A stretch of DNA of 64,000 nt, taken from NCBI GenBank assembly GCA_017465155.1, contig JAFTWV010000127.1, positions 62,001-126,000 of the forward strand, read 5' to 3'. The notes beneath the pieces were generated by a model. It saw only the letters and a program-made list of their open reading frames with translations, made no database searches and was not told where the DNA came from. This DNA comes from Clostridia bacterium. Its GTDB lineage: Bacteria > Bacillota > Clostridia > Christensenellales > Aristaeellaceae. The first letter of the stretch is position 1, and the number at the start of each line of letters is the position of its first letter. Position numbers and translations under genes: made by a program. Shown here one piece after another: positions 8,578 through 18,182 of this stretch.

Positions 8578-9393
8578 TTACGCCTCCAGTTCCTTCAGTG
8601 CGATCTCCGTCTCAGCAGCATTGGGAGCCTTGCCGTGCCAGCCGACCTGACCCTCCATGAAGGAGACGCCCTTTCCCTTAAGGGTATGCAGGTGAATCAG
8701 GCGAGGCTTGCCGGGGCAAGCAGGAGCATGCAGGGCAGCAAGCACCTGCTCGATATCGTTGCCGTCGGCCACTTCGATCACGTCATAGCCGAAAGCACGC
8801 CACTTCGCGCCCACATCGCCCAGAGACATTACCTCGTCATTGGTGCCGTCAATCTGCATCTTGTTGTGGTCGAAAATAACAGTCAGGTTATCCAGGCCGT
8901 AGTGCGCAGCAGCCATGGAAGCCTCCCACACAAGACCCTCCTGAGACTCACCGTCACCGATGATGGTATACACGTGGCAGGGGTTGCCAGTCTTCTTCGC
9001 GCCCAGCGCCATGCCGGCAGCGATAGAGATGCCCTGGCCCAGGGAGCCGGTGGAGGCGTCCACACCAGGGCACTTCTTCACATCAGGATGGCCCTGCAGG
9101 ATGCCATGCAGCTGACGGAACTTGTCAAACTCTTCGGGGCCGAAATAGCCGCGCTCGCACAGGGTGCCGTACAGGCCGGGAGCAGCATGGCCCTTGGACA
9201 GCACGAAACGGTCGCGGGTGGGGTTCTTGTCATCCTTGGGGTCGATGCCCTTCATCACGTCGAAATACAGGGCGACCATGGCCTCGGTGGCAGACAGGGA
9301 GCCGCCGGGATGGCCAGCACCAGCCTTGTTGGTCATGGTGATGATGTTGCGGCGGACGCGCCGGCATACATCCTTCAGTTCCAGAATGTCCAT
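8578..9393 (-). CDS. Transketolase, N-terminal subunit
   Basis: A 271-residue thiamine-diphosphate-binding subunit. It shows GHPGGSLS near residue 28 and the GDGESQEGLVWEA motif near residue 140, which binds the diphosphate through a divalent metal. The start MDILELKDV is chosen because AGGAGG lies eight bases upstream; an upstream extension of 16 codons lacks a site. It is the first gene of the two-gene operon and is preceded by a consensus promoter at 9457-9486. Confidence 0.93.
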   Translation of the reverse strand: MDILELKDVCRRVRRNIITMTNKAGAGHPGGSLSATEAMVALYFDVMKGIDPKDDKNPTRDRFVLSKGHAAPGLYGTLCERGYFGPEEFDKFRQLHGILQGHPDVKKCPGVDASTGSLGQGISIAAGMALGAKKTGNPCHVYTIIGDGESQEGLVWEASMAAAHYGLDNLTVIFDHNKMQIDGTNDEVMSLGDVGAKWRAFGYDVIEVADGNDIEQVLAALHAPACPGKPRLIHLHTLKGKGVSFMEGQVGWHGKAPNAAETEIALKELEA

Positions 9394-9456
9394 GATAGTA
9401 CCTCCTAAATCGCCGCAGCCGCTCTGTGGCAGTGCAGGCATGTCCGTACATCTTAT

Positions 9457-9486
9457 ATTATATTATGTCTGACTGTAAGTTGTCAA
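9457..9486 (-). promoter_or_regulatory. Sigma-A promoter of the transketolase operon
   Basis: On the minus strand TTGACA and TATAAT are both perfect and are separated by 18 bases. It lies about 65 bases before the start codon. Confidence 0.85.
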
Positions 9487-9570
9487 TCCATCGAAGCGTG
9501 CGTTTTTCTCAGAATTTGCCCTGTTTTCCGCATAATACAGCATCTTCCCGCACAAGGCCTGCTCCACTCA

Positions 9571-10485
9571 TCAAATTGAACCATGGCGCTCCGTGGCCTG
9601 CACCATGGTCATCACTTCATCGCAGCGCATCTGCGGAGTACTCAGATATCTGTTGATCACCTGCTCTTCCGTAAGAATCCCGACAGAGCGCAGCGTTCCT
9701 TTATCAATCAAACAGAACTCCGTCAGCGCACGGGGCACAAGGAGCCGCACCGCCCGCTGCAGCGGCGTACATGCCGGCACTGCTACACGCCGCAGCGTCA
9801 TATAGCCCCGCGTTTCCAGCATGAGCTTACGGGCCATCAGGTTTTTCAGCTCATGCATTGCCTGCGTAGTTGTTGCTGTGGATGCTGAGTACATCAGGAA
9901 ACACCCCGCAGCCGCAAGCGACCAATTCCATCCGCCGGTCTGCCATGCCAGGTACACGCTTCCGACGATGGATGCCAAGCCAATCAGCATTCCCAGCGTC
10001 CGCATAATGCGCCGTACGGTTTCTCCCCGTAGAAATTGTCCGAGCAGGAGTGACAGCAAGCGTCCTCCGTCCAGCGGAAGCACAGGCATCAGATTCATCA
10101 TCAGGATTCCGATGTTTGCCACAAAAAACATCCTACCATCTGCTGCATGCATCATACCACGCGCCGTCATCCATACAGCAAGGTTGCACAACAAGAGCGT
10201 CATTGCAGGACCGGCAGCCAGCATCAGCATGCGTCTGATCAGCGGCAGACGTTCCTCATCATCAAGGCGCATCACCGCACCCATCGGGGTGATTTCTATC
10301 TCCTCCGGCGATTGTCCGGCCATAGCGGCTGTCAGCGCATGTGCACCCTCATGCAGGAGGATGGAGACAAATCCAACCAGTACCATCCGCCAGTGACCGA
10401 ATAACATCACATATACCGCATACAGCAGCGTCGCCGCATGCAGGTATATATCTGTCTGCCCAATGGTCAGAATCCGCCGCCTCAT
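9571..10485 (-). CDS. spoIVFB: Site-2 protease, stage IV sporulation protein FB
   Basis: A 304-residue M50 membrane metalloprotease. HEGAH (residues 45-49) supplies the zinc ligands within a membrane segment, and LPLDGGRLL (near residue 139) supplies the third. Several hydrophobic segments surround them, and a soluble C-terminal part resembling a CBS domain covers about residues 230-304. In Bacillus, SpoIVFB cleaves pro-sigma-K in the mother cell. The start overlaps the stop of the adjacent SpoIVFA-like gene by four bases, the standard pairing. The target here is inferred, not shown. Confidence 0.9.
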   Translation of the reverse strand: MRRRILTIGQTDIYLHAATLLYAVYVMLFGHWRMVLVGFVSILLHEGAHALTAAMAGQSPEEIEITPMGAVMRLDDEERLPLIRRMLMLAAGPAMTLLLCNLAVWMTARGMMHAADGRMFFVANIGILMMNLMPVLPLDGGRLLSLLLGQFLRGETVRRIMRTLGMLIGLASIVGSVYLAWQTGGWNWSLAAAGCFLMYSASTATTTQAMHELKNLMARKLMLETRGYMTLRRVAVPACTPLQRAVRLLVPRALTEFCLIDKGTLRSVGILTEEQVINRYLSTPQMRCDEVMTMVQATERHGSI

Positions 10486-11171
10486 GAATGCCCAAGATAG
10501 AGCGCCGGGTCGATGCTCATACCATCACGGCGCACCTCGAATACCGCATCTGCTCCTGTTATAAGGGTGCCAATTTCGTCCCCCGCCTGCACAGCATCGC
10601 CAACGGCAACGTCCACCTGCGCAAGATTCCCATACAGGCACGCCAACCCGTCATTGCCCATGACCTGAACAAGCCGCTCGTCCCCATTTCCGTGATAAAC
10701 ACCGATCACCTCACCTGCCGAAGCCGAGGTCACCTTGTCGCTGCTGCCACGCCATGACGTATACGGTTCAGCCTCTGACCAGGCATGCACAACCACGCCG
10801 CCGCTTACCGGATGGGCAAGCACATCGCCGCTGCTTTCGCCAAACACCAGAACAGCCTCCGGAAACAATGCACTGACAAAGGACAATCTGCCAAGCTGGT
10901 CATCAAGCAGCGAGTCATCCGTTGCAGCTGTCAGAATCACGTCTGCTGCATCATTCAGAGACGGTAAGGCCCCTGACCGCAGCGTCACCGCACACAGCAC
11001 CAGCACCGACGCGACGATCAGATTATGAACCAGAGCTTCCCCTCGGCGCTTCTTTGGCGTTTCCGCCCAGATGATTCCGGAATCCGGCGATTTCACACAA
11101 TCATCCCGTATATCCATGCGCCGCTGCCGTACATGCAGCTCCCCCACCTGTGTCCGGTTTGTTTCGTACAT
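10482..11171 (-). CDS. spoIVFA: SpoIVFA-like membrane-anchored M23 (LytM) domain protein
   Basis: A 229-residue protein with one membrane segment near residues 50-70 and a C-terminal LytM/M23 fold covering about residues 140-229. Such domains in SpoIVFA regulate, and do not degrade, partner proteins; I see no complete HxxxD/HxH zinc set, which fits that role. It overlaps spoIVFB by four bases. The ATG at 11171 is chosen because AAGGTGG lies five bases upstream; the longer frame begins 16 codons earlier. The ribosome-binding site falls in the arm of a hairpin (see 11180-11210). Confidence 0.8.
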   Translation of the reverse strand: MYETNRTQVGELHVRQRRMDIRDDCVKSPDSGIIWAETPKKRRGEALVHNLIVASVLVLCAVTLRSGALPSLNDAADVILTAATDDSLLDDQLGRLSFVSALFPEAVLVFGESSGDVLAHPVSGGVVVHAWSEAEPYTSWRGSSDKVTSASAGEVIGVYHGNGDERLVQVMGNDGLACLYGNLAQVDVAVGDAVQAGDEIGTLITGADAVFEVRRDGMSIDPALYLGHS

Positions 11172-11179
11172 AAAAACCA

Positions 11180-11210
11180 CCTTCCTTGGCACAGCATATG
11201 CCAGGGAAGG
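11180..11210 (-). terminator. Terminator-like hairpin overlapping the spoIVFA ribosome-binding site
   Basis: On the minus strand a 12-base stem with one mismatch (CCTTCCCTGGCA / TGCCAAGGAAGG) and a seven-base loop is followed by TGG and five T, which run into the spoIVFA ATG. It can end ynbB transcripts, mask the AAGGAAGG site, or both. Confidence 0.6.
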
Positions 11211-11235
11211 CAGTATCATGATGCTGAATTCTATC

Positions 11236-12486
11236 TTACAGCTTCAGCGCACCGACATCGACCATACGCTGCAGCGCCTGCGCCATGGCAATGCGGCCAT
11301 GAGCATAGGTCAAACCACCCTGCAGATACGCCGTAAAGGGTGCTCGCATGGGCGCATCTGCAGACAGCTCCACAGATGCACCGGCGACAAAGGTACCTGC
11401 AGCCATCACCACCTGATCATTATAGCCGGGCATATCCCACGGCTCAGGCAAGGCCATGGAGTCAATGGGCGAGGCCATCTGAATCCCCTGGCAGAAGGCC
11501 ACCAGACGTTCGGGCGTCTGCATCTGAATAGCCTGAATAATGTCCGCACGCGGCTCATTGGCAGGCGGTGTGGTGGTCATGCCCAGCTCCTCAAAAATTC
11601 TGGCTGCCAGACAAACCGTTTTGATCGCCTGTGCAACGGTGTGGGGCGCCATGAACAGACCCTGGTAGAAGGGCTGATAGCTGGCAGCGTAGGAGCCGAC
11701 CTCCAGACCGATGCCCGGCGCCGTCAAGCGATACGAAATCCGCGTGACAGCTTCCTGCGTGCCGACGACGTAGCCGCCAGTGGGCGCAATGCCGCCGCCA
11801 GGATTCTTGATCAGGCTGCCAACGCATATATCAGCGCCATAATGGCTGGGCTCCTTTTCGCAGACAAACTCACCGTAGCAGTTGTCTACCATCAGGCGGA
11901 CGCCGGGATGCTTCTGATGCAGCATGTCCGCAAGCTCTGCAAATTCTTCCGGCATCAGCGAAGGGCGCCACGCATATCCACGGCTGCGCTGGGCGATGAC
12001 AAGCTTCGTATTGGGCTTAATGGCAGCGTCAACCGCCGCCACGTCAATCCTTCCCTCCGCAGTCAGATCAACCTGATTGTATGAAACGCCCATCTCCTTC
12101 AAACTACCCACAGGCGCTTCTCCCTTGCCCCAGCCAATGATGCTTTCCAGCGTGTCATAGGGGGTACCAGTCGCGGAGAGGATCTCATCGCCGGGCAATG
12201 TCAGGCCAAACAGACACAGGCTGATAGCATGCGTACCGCTGACGATCTGCGGACGAACAATGGCTGCCTCAGTGCCGAACAAATCAGCATAGATGCGTTC
12301 AAGGGTATCGCGGCCCACATCATCATAGCCATAGCCGGTTGTAGGCGCGAAGTGACGATAAGCCACCATGTGCTCCTGAAATGCCTTGAGGATCCGGCGC
12401 GTGCCGTGCTCTTCAATGGCGTCAATGCGGGCAAACTGTTCCTTCAGCCCTGCCTCTGCATGGGCGATTCTTTCCTGAATGGTCAT
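11236..12486 (-). CDS. ynbB: Methionine gamma-lyase family PLP protein (YnbB / aluminium resistance family)
   Basis: A 416-residue PLP-dependent enzyme of the cystathionine gamma-synthase fold. SGTHAIS near residue 84 is the phosphate-binding site, and the stretch with VDNCYGEF followed by GSLIKNPGGG carries the cofactor aspartate and lysine. This family stands next to miaA in many Firmicutes; its exact reaction is not settled, and the name aluminium resistance protein is historical. Its ATG overlaps the miaA stop by four bases. It is followed by a terminator-like hairpin. Confidence 0.88.
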   Translation of the reverse strand: MTIQERIAHAEAGLKEQFARIDAIEEHGTRRILKAFQEHMVAYRHFAPTTGYGYDDVGRDTLERIYADLFGTEAAIVRPQIVSGTHAISLCLFGLTLPGDEILSATGTPYDTLESIIGWGKGEAPVGSLKEMGVSYNQVDLTAEGRIDVAAVDAAIKPNTKLVIAQRSRGYAWRPSLMPEEFAELADMLHQKHPGVRLMVDNCYGEFVCEKEPSHYGADICVGSLIKNPGGGIAPTGGYVVGTQEAVTRISYRLTAPGIGLEVGSYAASYQPFYQGLFMAPHTVAQAIKTVCLAARIFEELGMTTTPPANEPRADIIQAIQMQTPERLVAFCQGIQMASPIDSMALPEPWDMPGYNDQVVMAAGTFVAGASVELSADAPMRAPFTAYLQGGLTYAHGRIAMAQALQRMVDVGALKL

Positions 12487-13436
12487 TCTTCTGCTCCTTT
12501 ACCAGCATCGGGCTGGATTCCATGTACATACCAGTTTTCAAGGATGTCGTATGCGTCATCCGACAGGCTGTCAACCCAGAGGACATTGTCCTCGCGGCGC
12601 ATCCAGGTCAGCTGACGTTTGGCATAGTGGCGGGTATTCAGCTTCAGGAGGTAATCTGCCTCCTCAAAACTGCACTCACCCCGCACATAAGGCACAAGCT
12701 CTTTATATCCGATGGCCTTCATGGCCTGCGCATCAGCAGGAACACCGCTGTCCAGCAGTCCGCGTACCTCCTCTGTAAGCCCTTGTGCATACATCATATC
12801 GATGCGCTTCTCAATTCGTTCATACAGGATCGAACGATCCATTGTCAGCGTTGCAACGCGATATTCATACCGACTGTCGGTCTGTATCTGCGGCTGTTTG
12901 GAGAACGGCACACCCGTCAGACGGTATACCTCCAGCGCTCGGACAGCACGACGTACATCATTCAAATGCAGACGCGCTGCCGTGTCCGGATCCACATCTG
13001 CGAGCATGTCATGAACGCGCTGTCTGCCGCCTGACTCTGCTGCAATGCTCTCGAGCTCCGTTCTGATCGCTTCATCAGCGGACACATCGCCCATGGCCAT
13101 CGGCTGCCGCAGCGCACGCAGATACAGGCCTGTGCCCCCAACCAGCAGTGCACGTCTGCCACGGTTTTGAATGTCCGCAATACATGCTTCAGCCAGCTCC
13201 TGATACCGAGCCACAGAGAATGCCTCGTCCGGCTCAGCTACATCGATCATATGGTGCGGTACTCCCGCCATTTCTTCGCTTGTCGGCTTGGCTGTACCGA
13301 TGTTCATACGCCGGTATATCTGCATCGAATCCATGCAGACGATCTCACAGTCATGAGCCTTTGCCAGGCGGATGGACAGCGCCGTTTTTCCGCTGGCGGT
13401 GGGTCCCGTCAGCACCCAGCAGGTTTTGTTGTCCAT
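12483..13436 (-). CDS. miaA: tRNA dimethylallyltransferase
   Basis: Adds the dimethylallyl group to N6 of A37 in tRNAs that read codons starting with U; MiaB, also in this window, methylthiolates the product. At 317 residues it is full length. The P-loop is GPTASGKT near residues 11-18, followed by DSMQIYR, GTAKP and VGGTGLYLRAL, all family motifs. It lies 11 bases after the mutL frame and overlaps ynbB by four bases, so the three are probably one transcript. Confidence 0.96.
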   Translation of the reverse strand: MDNKTCWVLTGPTASGKTALSIRLAKAHDCEIVCMDSMQIYRRMNIGTAKPTSEEMAGVPHHMIDVAEPDEAFSVARYQELAEACIADIQNRGRRALLVGGTGLYLRALRQPMAMGDVSADEAIRTELESIAAESGGRQRVHDMLADVDPDTAARLHLNDVRRAVRALEVYRLTGVPFSKQPQIQTDSRYEYRVATLTMDRSILYERIEKRIDMMYAQGLTEEVRGLLDSGVPADAQAMKAIGYKELVPYVRGECSFEEADYLLKLNTRHYAKRQLTWMRREDNVLWVDSLSDDAYDILENWYVHGIQPDAGKGAEE

Positions 13437-13447
13437 GCGGGCCTCCT

Positions 13448-15472
13448 TTACTGCATGCGGCGGAAACGCCTGTCAAGGTCGGCATGCGTCAGCGCGATGA
13501 CCAACGGTGTGCCGCGGGGGCTGGTTGGCGTGATATTCTGTTCCACCATGCGGGCCACCAGTTCACGGATGTCTGCATCGTTCAGCCTTTCGCCGCCGCG
13601 CACAGCCTTTTTGCACGCCAGCGCAAGAATGCCGCTGCGGCGCTTTTCCAGAGAAATCACGCCGCGCTCCGCCTCCAGCTGATCAATGATCTCCCGCAGC
13701 ATCTCCCCTGCCTGCGGCTGTCCGAGAATCATAGGAATCGAGCGGATGGATACTTCATTCTCACCAAAGGCTTCTACGGTCAGACCGATCGCCTCCAGCA
13801 TGTCGTGATGTTCCTCAAGAAGCTGCTGCTCCCGGCGCGTCACCGGAACGATCATAGGAATGAGCAGCTCTTGTCCACACTGTCGCTAATCAAAGGCTTT
13901 CATCATCCGATCGAACAGAAGACGCTCGTGCACGCCGTGCTGATCTACAAGCAGCAGACTGTCCTGATATTCAACAAGGATATAGCTGTTGAATGCCGTA
14001 CCGATGATTTTCATGGGTCTGGGAGCTTCCGGCAGGAAGGATGCTTCCTGACGAGGCAGCTCCTGCCTGTGGGCCTCAGCCGCTGCTTTTGCCGCCGGAT
14101 AAGATGGTACAGGATTCGTCTGCGTGGATTTGAGGTAGTTATGGACAGCCTGCGAAGGCTCGCGGAGTACAGATGGCCGCTGCGCTGTTATAGGGGCAAG
14201 AGGCTGCATGGCCGGCCTTGCAGCAGTCTGAACAGCAGGAGGTGCGGACTTCCTCTCCGCTTTCATGAGAGGGAGCGCGGGCTGCTTTGCATCAGAGGTT
14301 TTCTCCTGCCTGTCCGAAGGTACGGAAACAGCCTTTTCCATCGGCGGCACGATTGCTGTCCGGATAACAGGCCCTGACACGCGGTCGGGCCTTTGTACCG
14401 TCTCCTGCTTGCTGACCGTTACAGGCGAATGCATGGGCTGGTTCGTCGAGAGCTGCAGCAGCTCCGGCTTGTCAAGAGCACTCTTTTCAATCAGCGCATC
14501 CCTGACAATCGCTTCAATAGCTTCGCCCACCGCCTGCTCATTCTGGAAGCGCACCTCCAGCTTATTGGGATGCACATTGACGTCAACGGTTTCGTAGGGC
14601 ATGGTCAGATGCAGTACACAGGTAGGATACCGCCCTGCAAGGACACGTTCCCTGCAGGCGGCCTCCACAGCCGCAGATAGAACTCCCGACTTCATATACC
14701 GCCCATTGATAAAGAAGGACTGATGGCCGCGGCTGCCTCTCCCGCTGTCGCCTACGCCTACATAGCCCTTCACCACAACGCCAGCCTGATGTCCATCGAC
14801 CTCCCGCATGGAGCGCAGGAGCTCCTTGCCGTATATGCTGAACACAGCCGATGAGAGCTTTCCGTCGCCAGCGGAATGATACAGCGTCTTGCCCTGATTG
14901 ATGTAGCGGAAGGAAACATCCGGTCTGGACAGAATGAGCCGCATCATCAGGTCCGACACATATCCGGCTTCCGTTGCAGGCTTCTTGAGGAATTTCAGAC
15001 GGACTGGCGTATTGAAAAACAAATCGCGGACGACAAAGGTCGTGCCTTCAGGACATGCAGCTTCCTCGATGGACTCAATTCGGCCGCCGCTGTTTTTCAC
15101 CTTGATGCCGCTTGTATCCTGACGCGTACGCGTGGTACAGGAAACATGGGATACGGCTGCAATGGAAGCCAGCGCTTCGCCGCGGAAGCCCAGCGTCTGT
15201 ATGGAAAACAGATCCTGTGCGCGGGTGATCTTGCTCGTCGCATGCCGCTCAAAAGCCATGCGGATCTCGCCCTGCGGGATGCCGCTGCCATTATCCGTCA
15301 CACGGAAATAGCTGATGCCGCCGTCGCGGATTTCCACGGTGATGGCAGTTGCACCTGCATCGAGACTGTTTTCCACCATTTCTTTGATGGCAGCCGCCGG
15401 ACGCTCCACCACCTCGCCTGCCGCGATCTTGCCAATGACCTCGTCCGACAGCAGCTGAATCTTCCCAGCCAT
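13448..15472 (-). pseudogene. mutL: DNA mismatch repair protein MutL, interrupted by an in-frame amber codon
   Basis: The frame encodes 674 codons, full MutL length, but codon 529 (13886-13888) is TAG. The N-terminal part (residues 1-528) has intact GHKL ATPase motifs: ENSLDAGA, DNGSGI, GFRGEAL. The downstream part (13448-13885) continues in the same frame as the dimerisation domain, with QELLIP, ACKKAVRGG and FRRM. The metal-site motifs are worn: DQHGVHERLLFD instead of DQHAxxE....E, and SPRGTP where CPHGRP is usual. The start MAGKIQLLS follows GAGGG by six bases. One base change (CAG to TAG) explains the stop. It could be a true nonsense mutation, an assembly error, or a read-through site; two separate proteins are less likely. 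Confidence 0.85.
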
Positions 15473-15533
15473 GGGTTCCCTCGCCCTCCCAAACCGACAT
15501 CCAGTCTGTACAAACCAGACGTTCGGTCTTTTC

Positions 15534-18140
15534 TTACAGTTTTCGAGCCTTCTCACGCAGCAGGAACAGCTTGTTGATAGCGTCCATGGGCGTAAGCGCC
15601 ATTACATCGATGTTCTGCAGCTCGTTGATGATTTCCGTCTTGGCAAAATCAAACAGGTTGACCTGCTCATCCTCGCGTTTCGGTCCCTGTTCGAGGATGT
15701 TCTGGCCGATCCCCTTCTGATTGATATTGCTCACTTCGAGCCGGGCCTGTATCTCATGCGCCCGCACCAGCACGGGCTTCGGGACGCCAGCAAGGCGCGC
15801 CACATGCACGCCGAAGGATTTATCTGCGCCGCCGCGAACGATCTTACGCAGGAAGATCACATCCTCGCCATGCTCACGCACAGAGATACAGTAATTCTCC
15901 ACGCCCTCAATATGGCCCTCCAATTCTGAAAGCTCATGGTAATGCGTCGCAAACAGCGTCTTGGCGCCGGATTTTTCCTTGTCGCAGAGATACTCGACCA
16001 CTGCCCATGCAATTGCAAGGCCATCAAAGGTGGATGTACCACGGCCGATCTCATCCAGAATGACGAGGGATTTTGCCGTCGCGTTGCGCAGAATATAGGC
16101 CGTTTCACTCATCTCGACCATGAAAGTAGACTGTCCGCTGGCAAGGTCATCCGATGCGCCAACACGGGTAAAGATACGGTCGACGATCGGAATACGCGCT
16201 TCCTTCGCGGGGACGAAAGAGCCGATATGAGCCATCAGCGTAATCAGCGCAACCTGACGCATATAGGTGCTCTTACCAGCCATGTTGGGGCCGGTAATGA
16301 TGCACATCCGCTGCGAATCGCCATTCATATGTGTGTCATTAGGTACAAAGCCGCCTTCTGTCATGGATTGCTCCACAACAGGATGTCTGCCATCGATGAT
16401 CTCCAGCTCGCCCGTTTCATTCATTTCGGGACGAACATAGTGATTGTTCACAGCTACCCGCGCAAGGGCAAGCAATGCATCCAGTGTCTTAAGCGCCATG
16501 GCAGTTCGCTGAATCCGGTGAATCTCCGAGGCAATCTTCTCGCGGATCTCCGTAAATAGCTGCAGCTCCAGCCGCACCGACTGCTCCTGTGCGCCGACAA
16601 TCTTCTGCTCAATTTCCTTGAGCTCCGGAGTCATATAACGCTCGCAGTTTGCCAGCGTCTGCTTTCTGACATACCGCATGGGAACCATATCATAGTAGGA
16701 CTTGGTGACCTCGATATAGTAGCCAAATACCTTATTATACTGCACACGGAGATTCCGGATGCCGGTTTCCTCACGCTCGCGCTGCTCCAGCTCAATGATC
16801 CACTGCTTACCGCTGGTGGACGCCAGACGGTATTCATCCAGCATGGGGCTGTATCCATCGTTGATGATGCCGCCTTCTGTAATCAGTACAGGCGCGTCGG
16901 GATGAATAGCCCTTTGCAGCAGCTCTGTGAGCTCTGTGAGGGGATCAAGCGAATCACATATGTCCCGCACTGCATCGCTCCGGCAGCCTGCCAGCAAATC
17001 GCGGATGCCCGGAACCCTCTGCAGGGATGCACTCAGAGCCAGACAGTCGCGGGCATTGATGGACTTGTACGCAACCTTCGACAGCAGCCGCTCAACATCA
17101 TACACGCCCTGCAGCTCATCAAGCAGCGTCATGGTCAGCACATGCTGGCCAGAAAACTCCTCCACCGCGTCCAGACGACGCTCAATCTTCGTGCGGTCTA
17201 CCAGCGGCTGCTCAATCCACGATCGCAGAAGTCTTCCGCCCATGGCAGTGGCCGTTTTGTCAAGCAGCGCCAGCAGACTCCCCTTGCGGCTGCGTCCGCG
17301 GATGGATTCAGTCAGCTCAAGATTGCGGCGGGTATTGCGATCCAGCAACATCGTTTCGCTGCCCTGGTAGATGCGGAGCTCAGTGATATGGTCAAGTGCG
17401 TTCTTCTGCGTCTCGGAAAGGTATTTCATCATGGCGCCCGCCGCACAGGCAGCCGCCTTATATTCCTCGCTCAAGCCGAGGGGCGACAGGTCGTTCAGCC
17501 GGAAATGACGGCAAAGCGCATCTGTTGCGTTCGCCAGCTGATACCAGGCAGAAGGCTGCTCGGAAGCGCTGCTTTCCTCCCTGCCCAGGCACTCACGGAG
17601 CTTCACCATATCATTGACGATGATCTCCATCGGTGCGATACGGGCCAGCTCATCCGCCAGTGTATCCACGGGATTCAGGATCTCATGCACGAAAAACTCG
17701 CCCGTGGAAACGTCTGCAAAGGCAAGCCCGGCCCGATCGGATGCAAAGCATACGGACAGCAGAAAATTGTTCGCCCGTTCGTCCAGCATGTTGCTCTCGA
17801 TGACCGTACCGGGAGTGATGATGCGCGTAATACCGCGCTGCACAAGTCCCTTGGCCAACGCCGGATCTTCCATCTGCTCGCAGATAGCGACCTTGTACCC
17901 CTTGCTGATCAGGCGTTCGACATAGGTATCCACCGCGTGATGCGGCACGCCGCACATAGGTGCACGCTCTTCCAGACCGCAGTCTCGTCCCGTCAGCGTC
18001 AGCTCCAGCTCGCGTGAAACCAGCTTCGCGTCGTCAAAGAACATTTCATAAAAGTCGCCCAGTCGGAAAAACAGGAGACAATCCCGGTTTTCTGATTTGA
18101 GCTGCAGATACTGCTGCATCATCGGTGTCAAGCCAGCCAT
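15534..18140 (-). CDS. mutS: DNA mismatch repair protein MutS
   Basis: An 868-residue mismatch sensor that binds mispaired DNA as a dimer and passes the signal to MutL. The mismatch-binding motif FRLGDFYEMF stands near residue 24, as in true MutS1. The ABC-type ATPase is complete: GPNMAGKSTYMRQ near residue 617, SDDLASGQSTF, and LDEIGRGTSTFDG, with FATHYHEL following. It starts the mutS-mutL-miaA-ynbB run; ylbF ends only 42 bases upstream. Nothing suggests damage here, in contrast to mutL. Confidence 0.97.
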   Translation of the reverse strand: MAGLTPMMQQYLQLKSENRDCLLFFRLGDFYEMFFDDAKLVSRELELTLTGRDCGLEERAPMCGVPHHAVDTYVERLISKGYKVAICEQMEDPALAKGLVQRGITRIITPGTVIESNMLDERANNFLLSVCFASDRAGLAFADVSTGEFFVHEILNPVDTLADELARIAPMEIIVNDMVKLRECLGREESSASEQPSAWYQLANATDALCRHFRLNDLSPLGLSEEYKAAACAAGAMMKYLSETQKNALDHITELRIYQGSETMLLDRNTRRNLELTESIRGRSRKGSLLALLDKTATAMGGRLLRSWIEQPLVDRTKIERRLDAVEEFSGQHVLTMTLLDELQGVYDVERLLSKVAYKSINARDCLALSASLQRVPGIRDLLAGCRSDAVRDICDSLDPLTELTELLQRAIHPDAPVLITEGGIINDGYSPMLDEYRLASTSGKQWIIELEQREREETGIRNLRVQYNKVFGYYIEVTKSYYDMVPMRYVRKQTLANCERYMTPELKEIEQKIVGAQEQSVRLELQLFTEIREKIASEIHRIQRTAMALKTLDALLALARVAVNNHYVRPEMNETGELEIIDGRHPVVEQSMTEGGFVPNDTHMNGDSQRMCIITGPNMAGKSTYMRQVALITLMAHIGSFVPAKEARIPIVDRIFTRVGASDDLASGQSTFMVEMSETAYILRNATAKSLVILDEIGRGTSTFDGLAIAWAVVEYLCDKEKSGAKTLFATHYHELSELEGHIEGVENYCISVREHGEDVIFLRKIVRGGADKSFGVHVARLAGVPKPVLVRAHEIQARLEVSNINQKGIGQNILEQGPKREDEQVNLFDFAKTEIINELQNIDVMALTPMDAINKLFLLREKARKL

Positions 18141-18182
18141 TGTGTCGATTCTCCCTGTCTGTATCGTATCGGTATATGCTGC

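Noticed and set aside
13448..13855. Treating the mutL C-terminal part as a separate gene with its own start
   Set aside because: The first Met lies inside conserved sequence (QELLIPM) and there is no ribosome-binding site; same frame as mutL points to a single interrupted gene.
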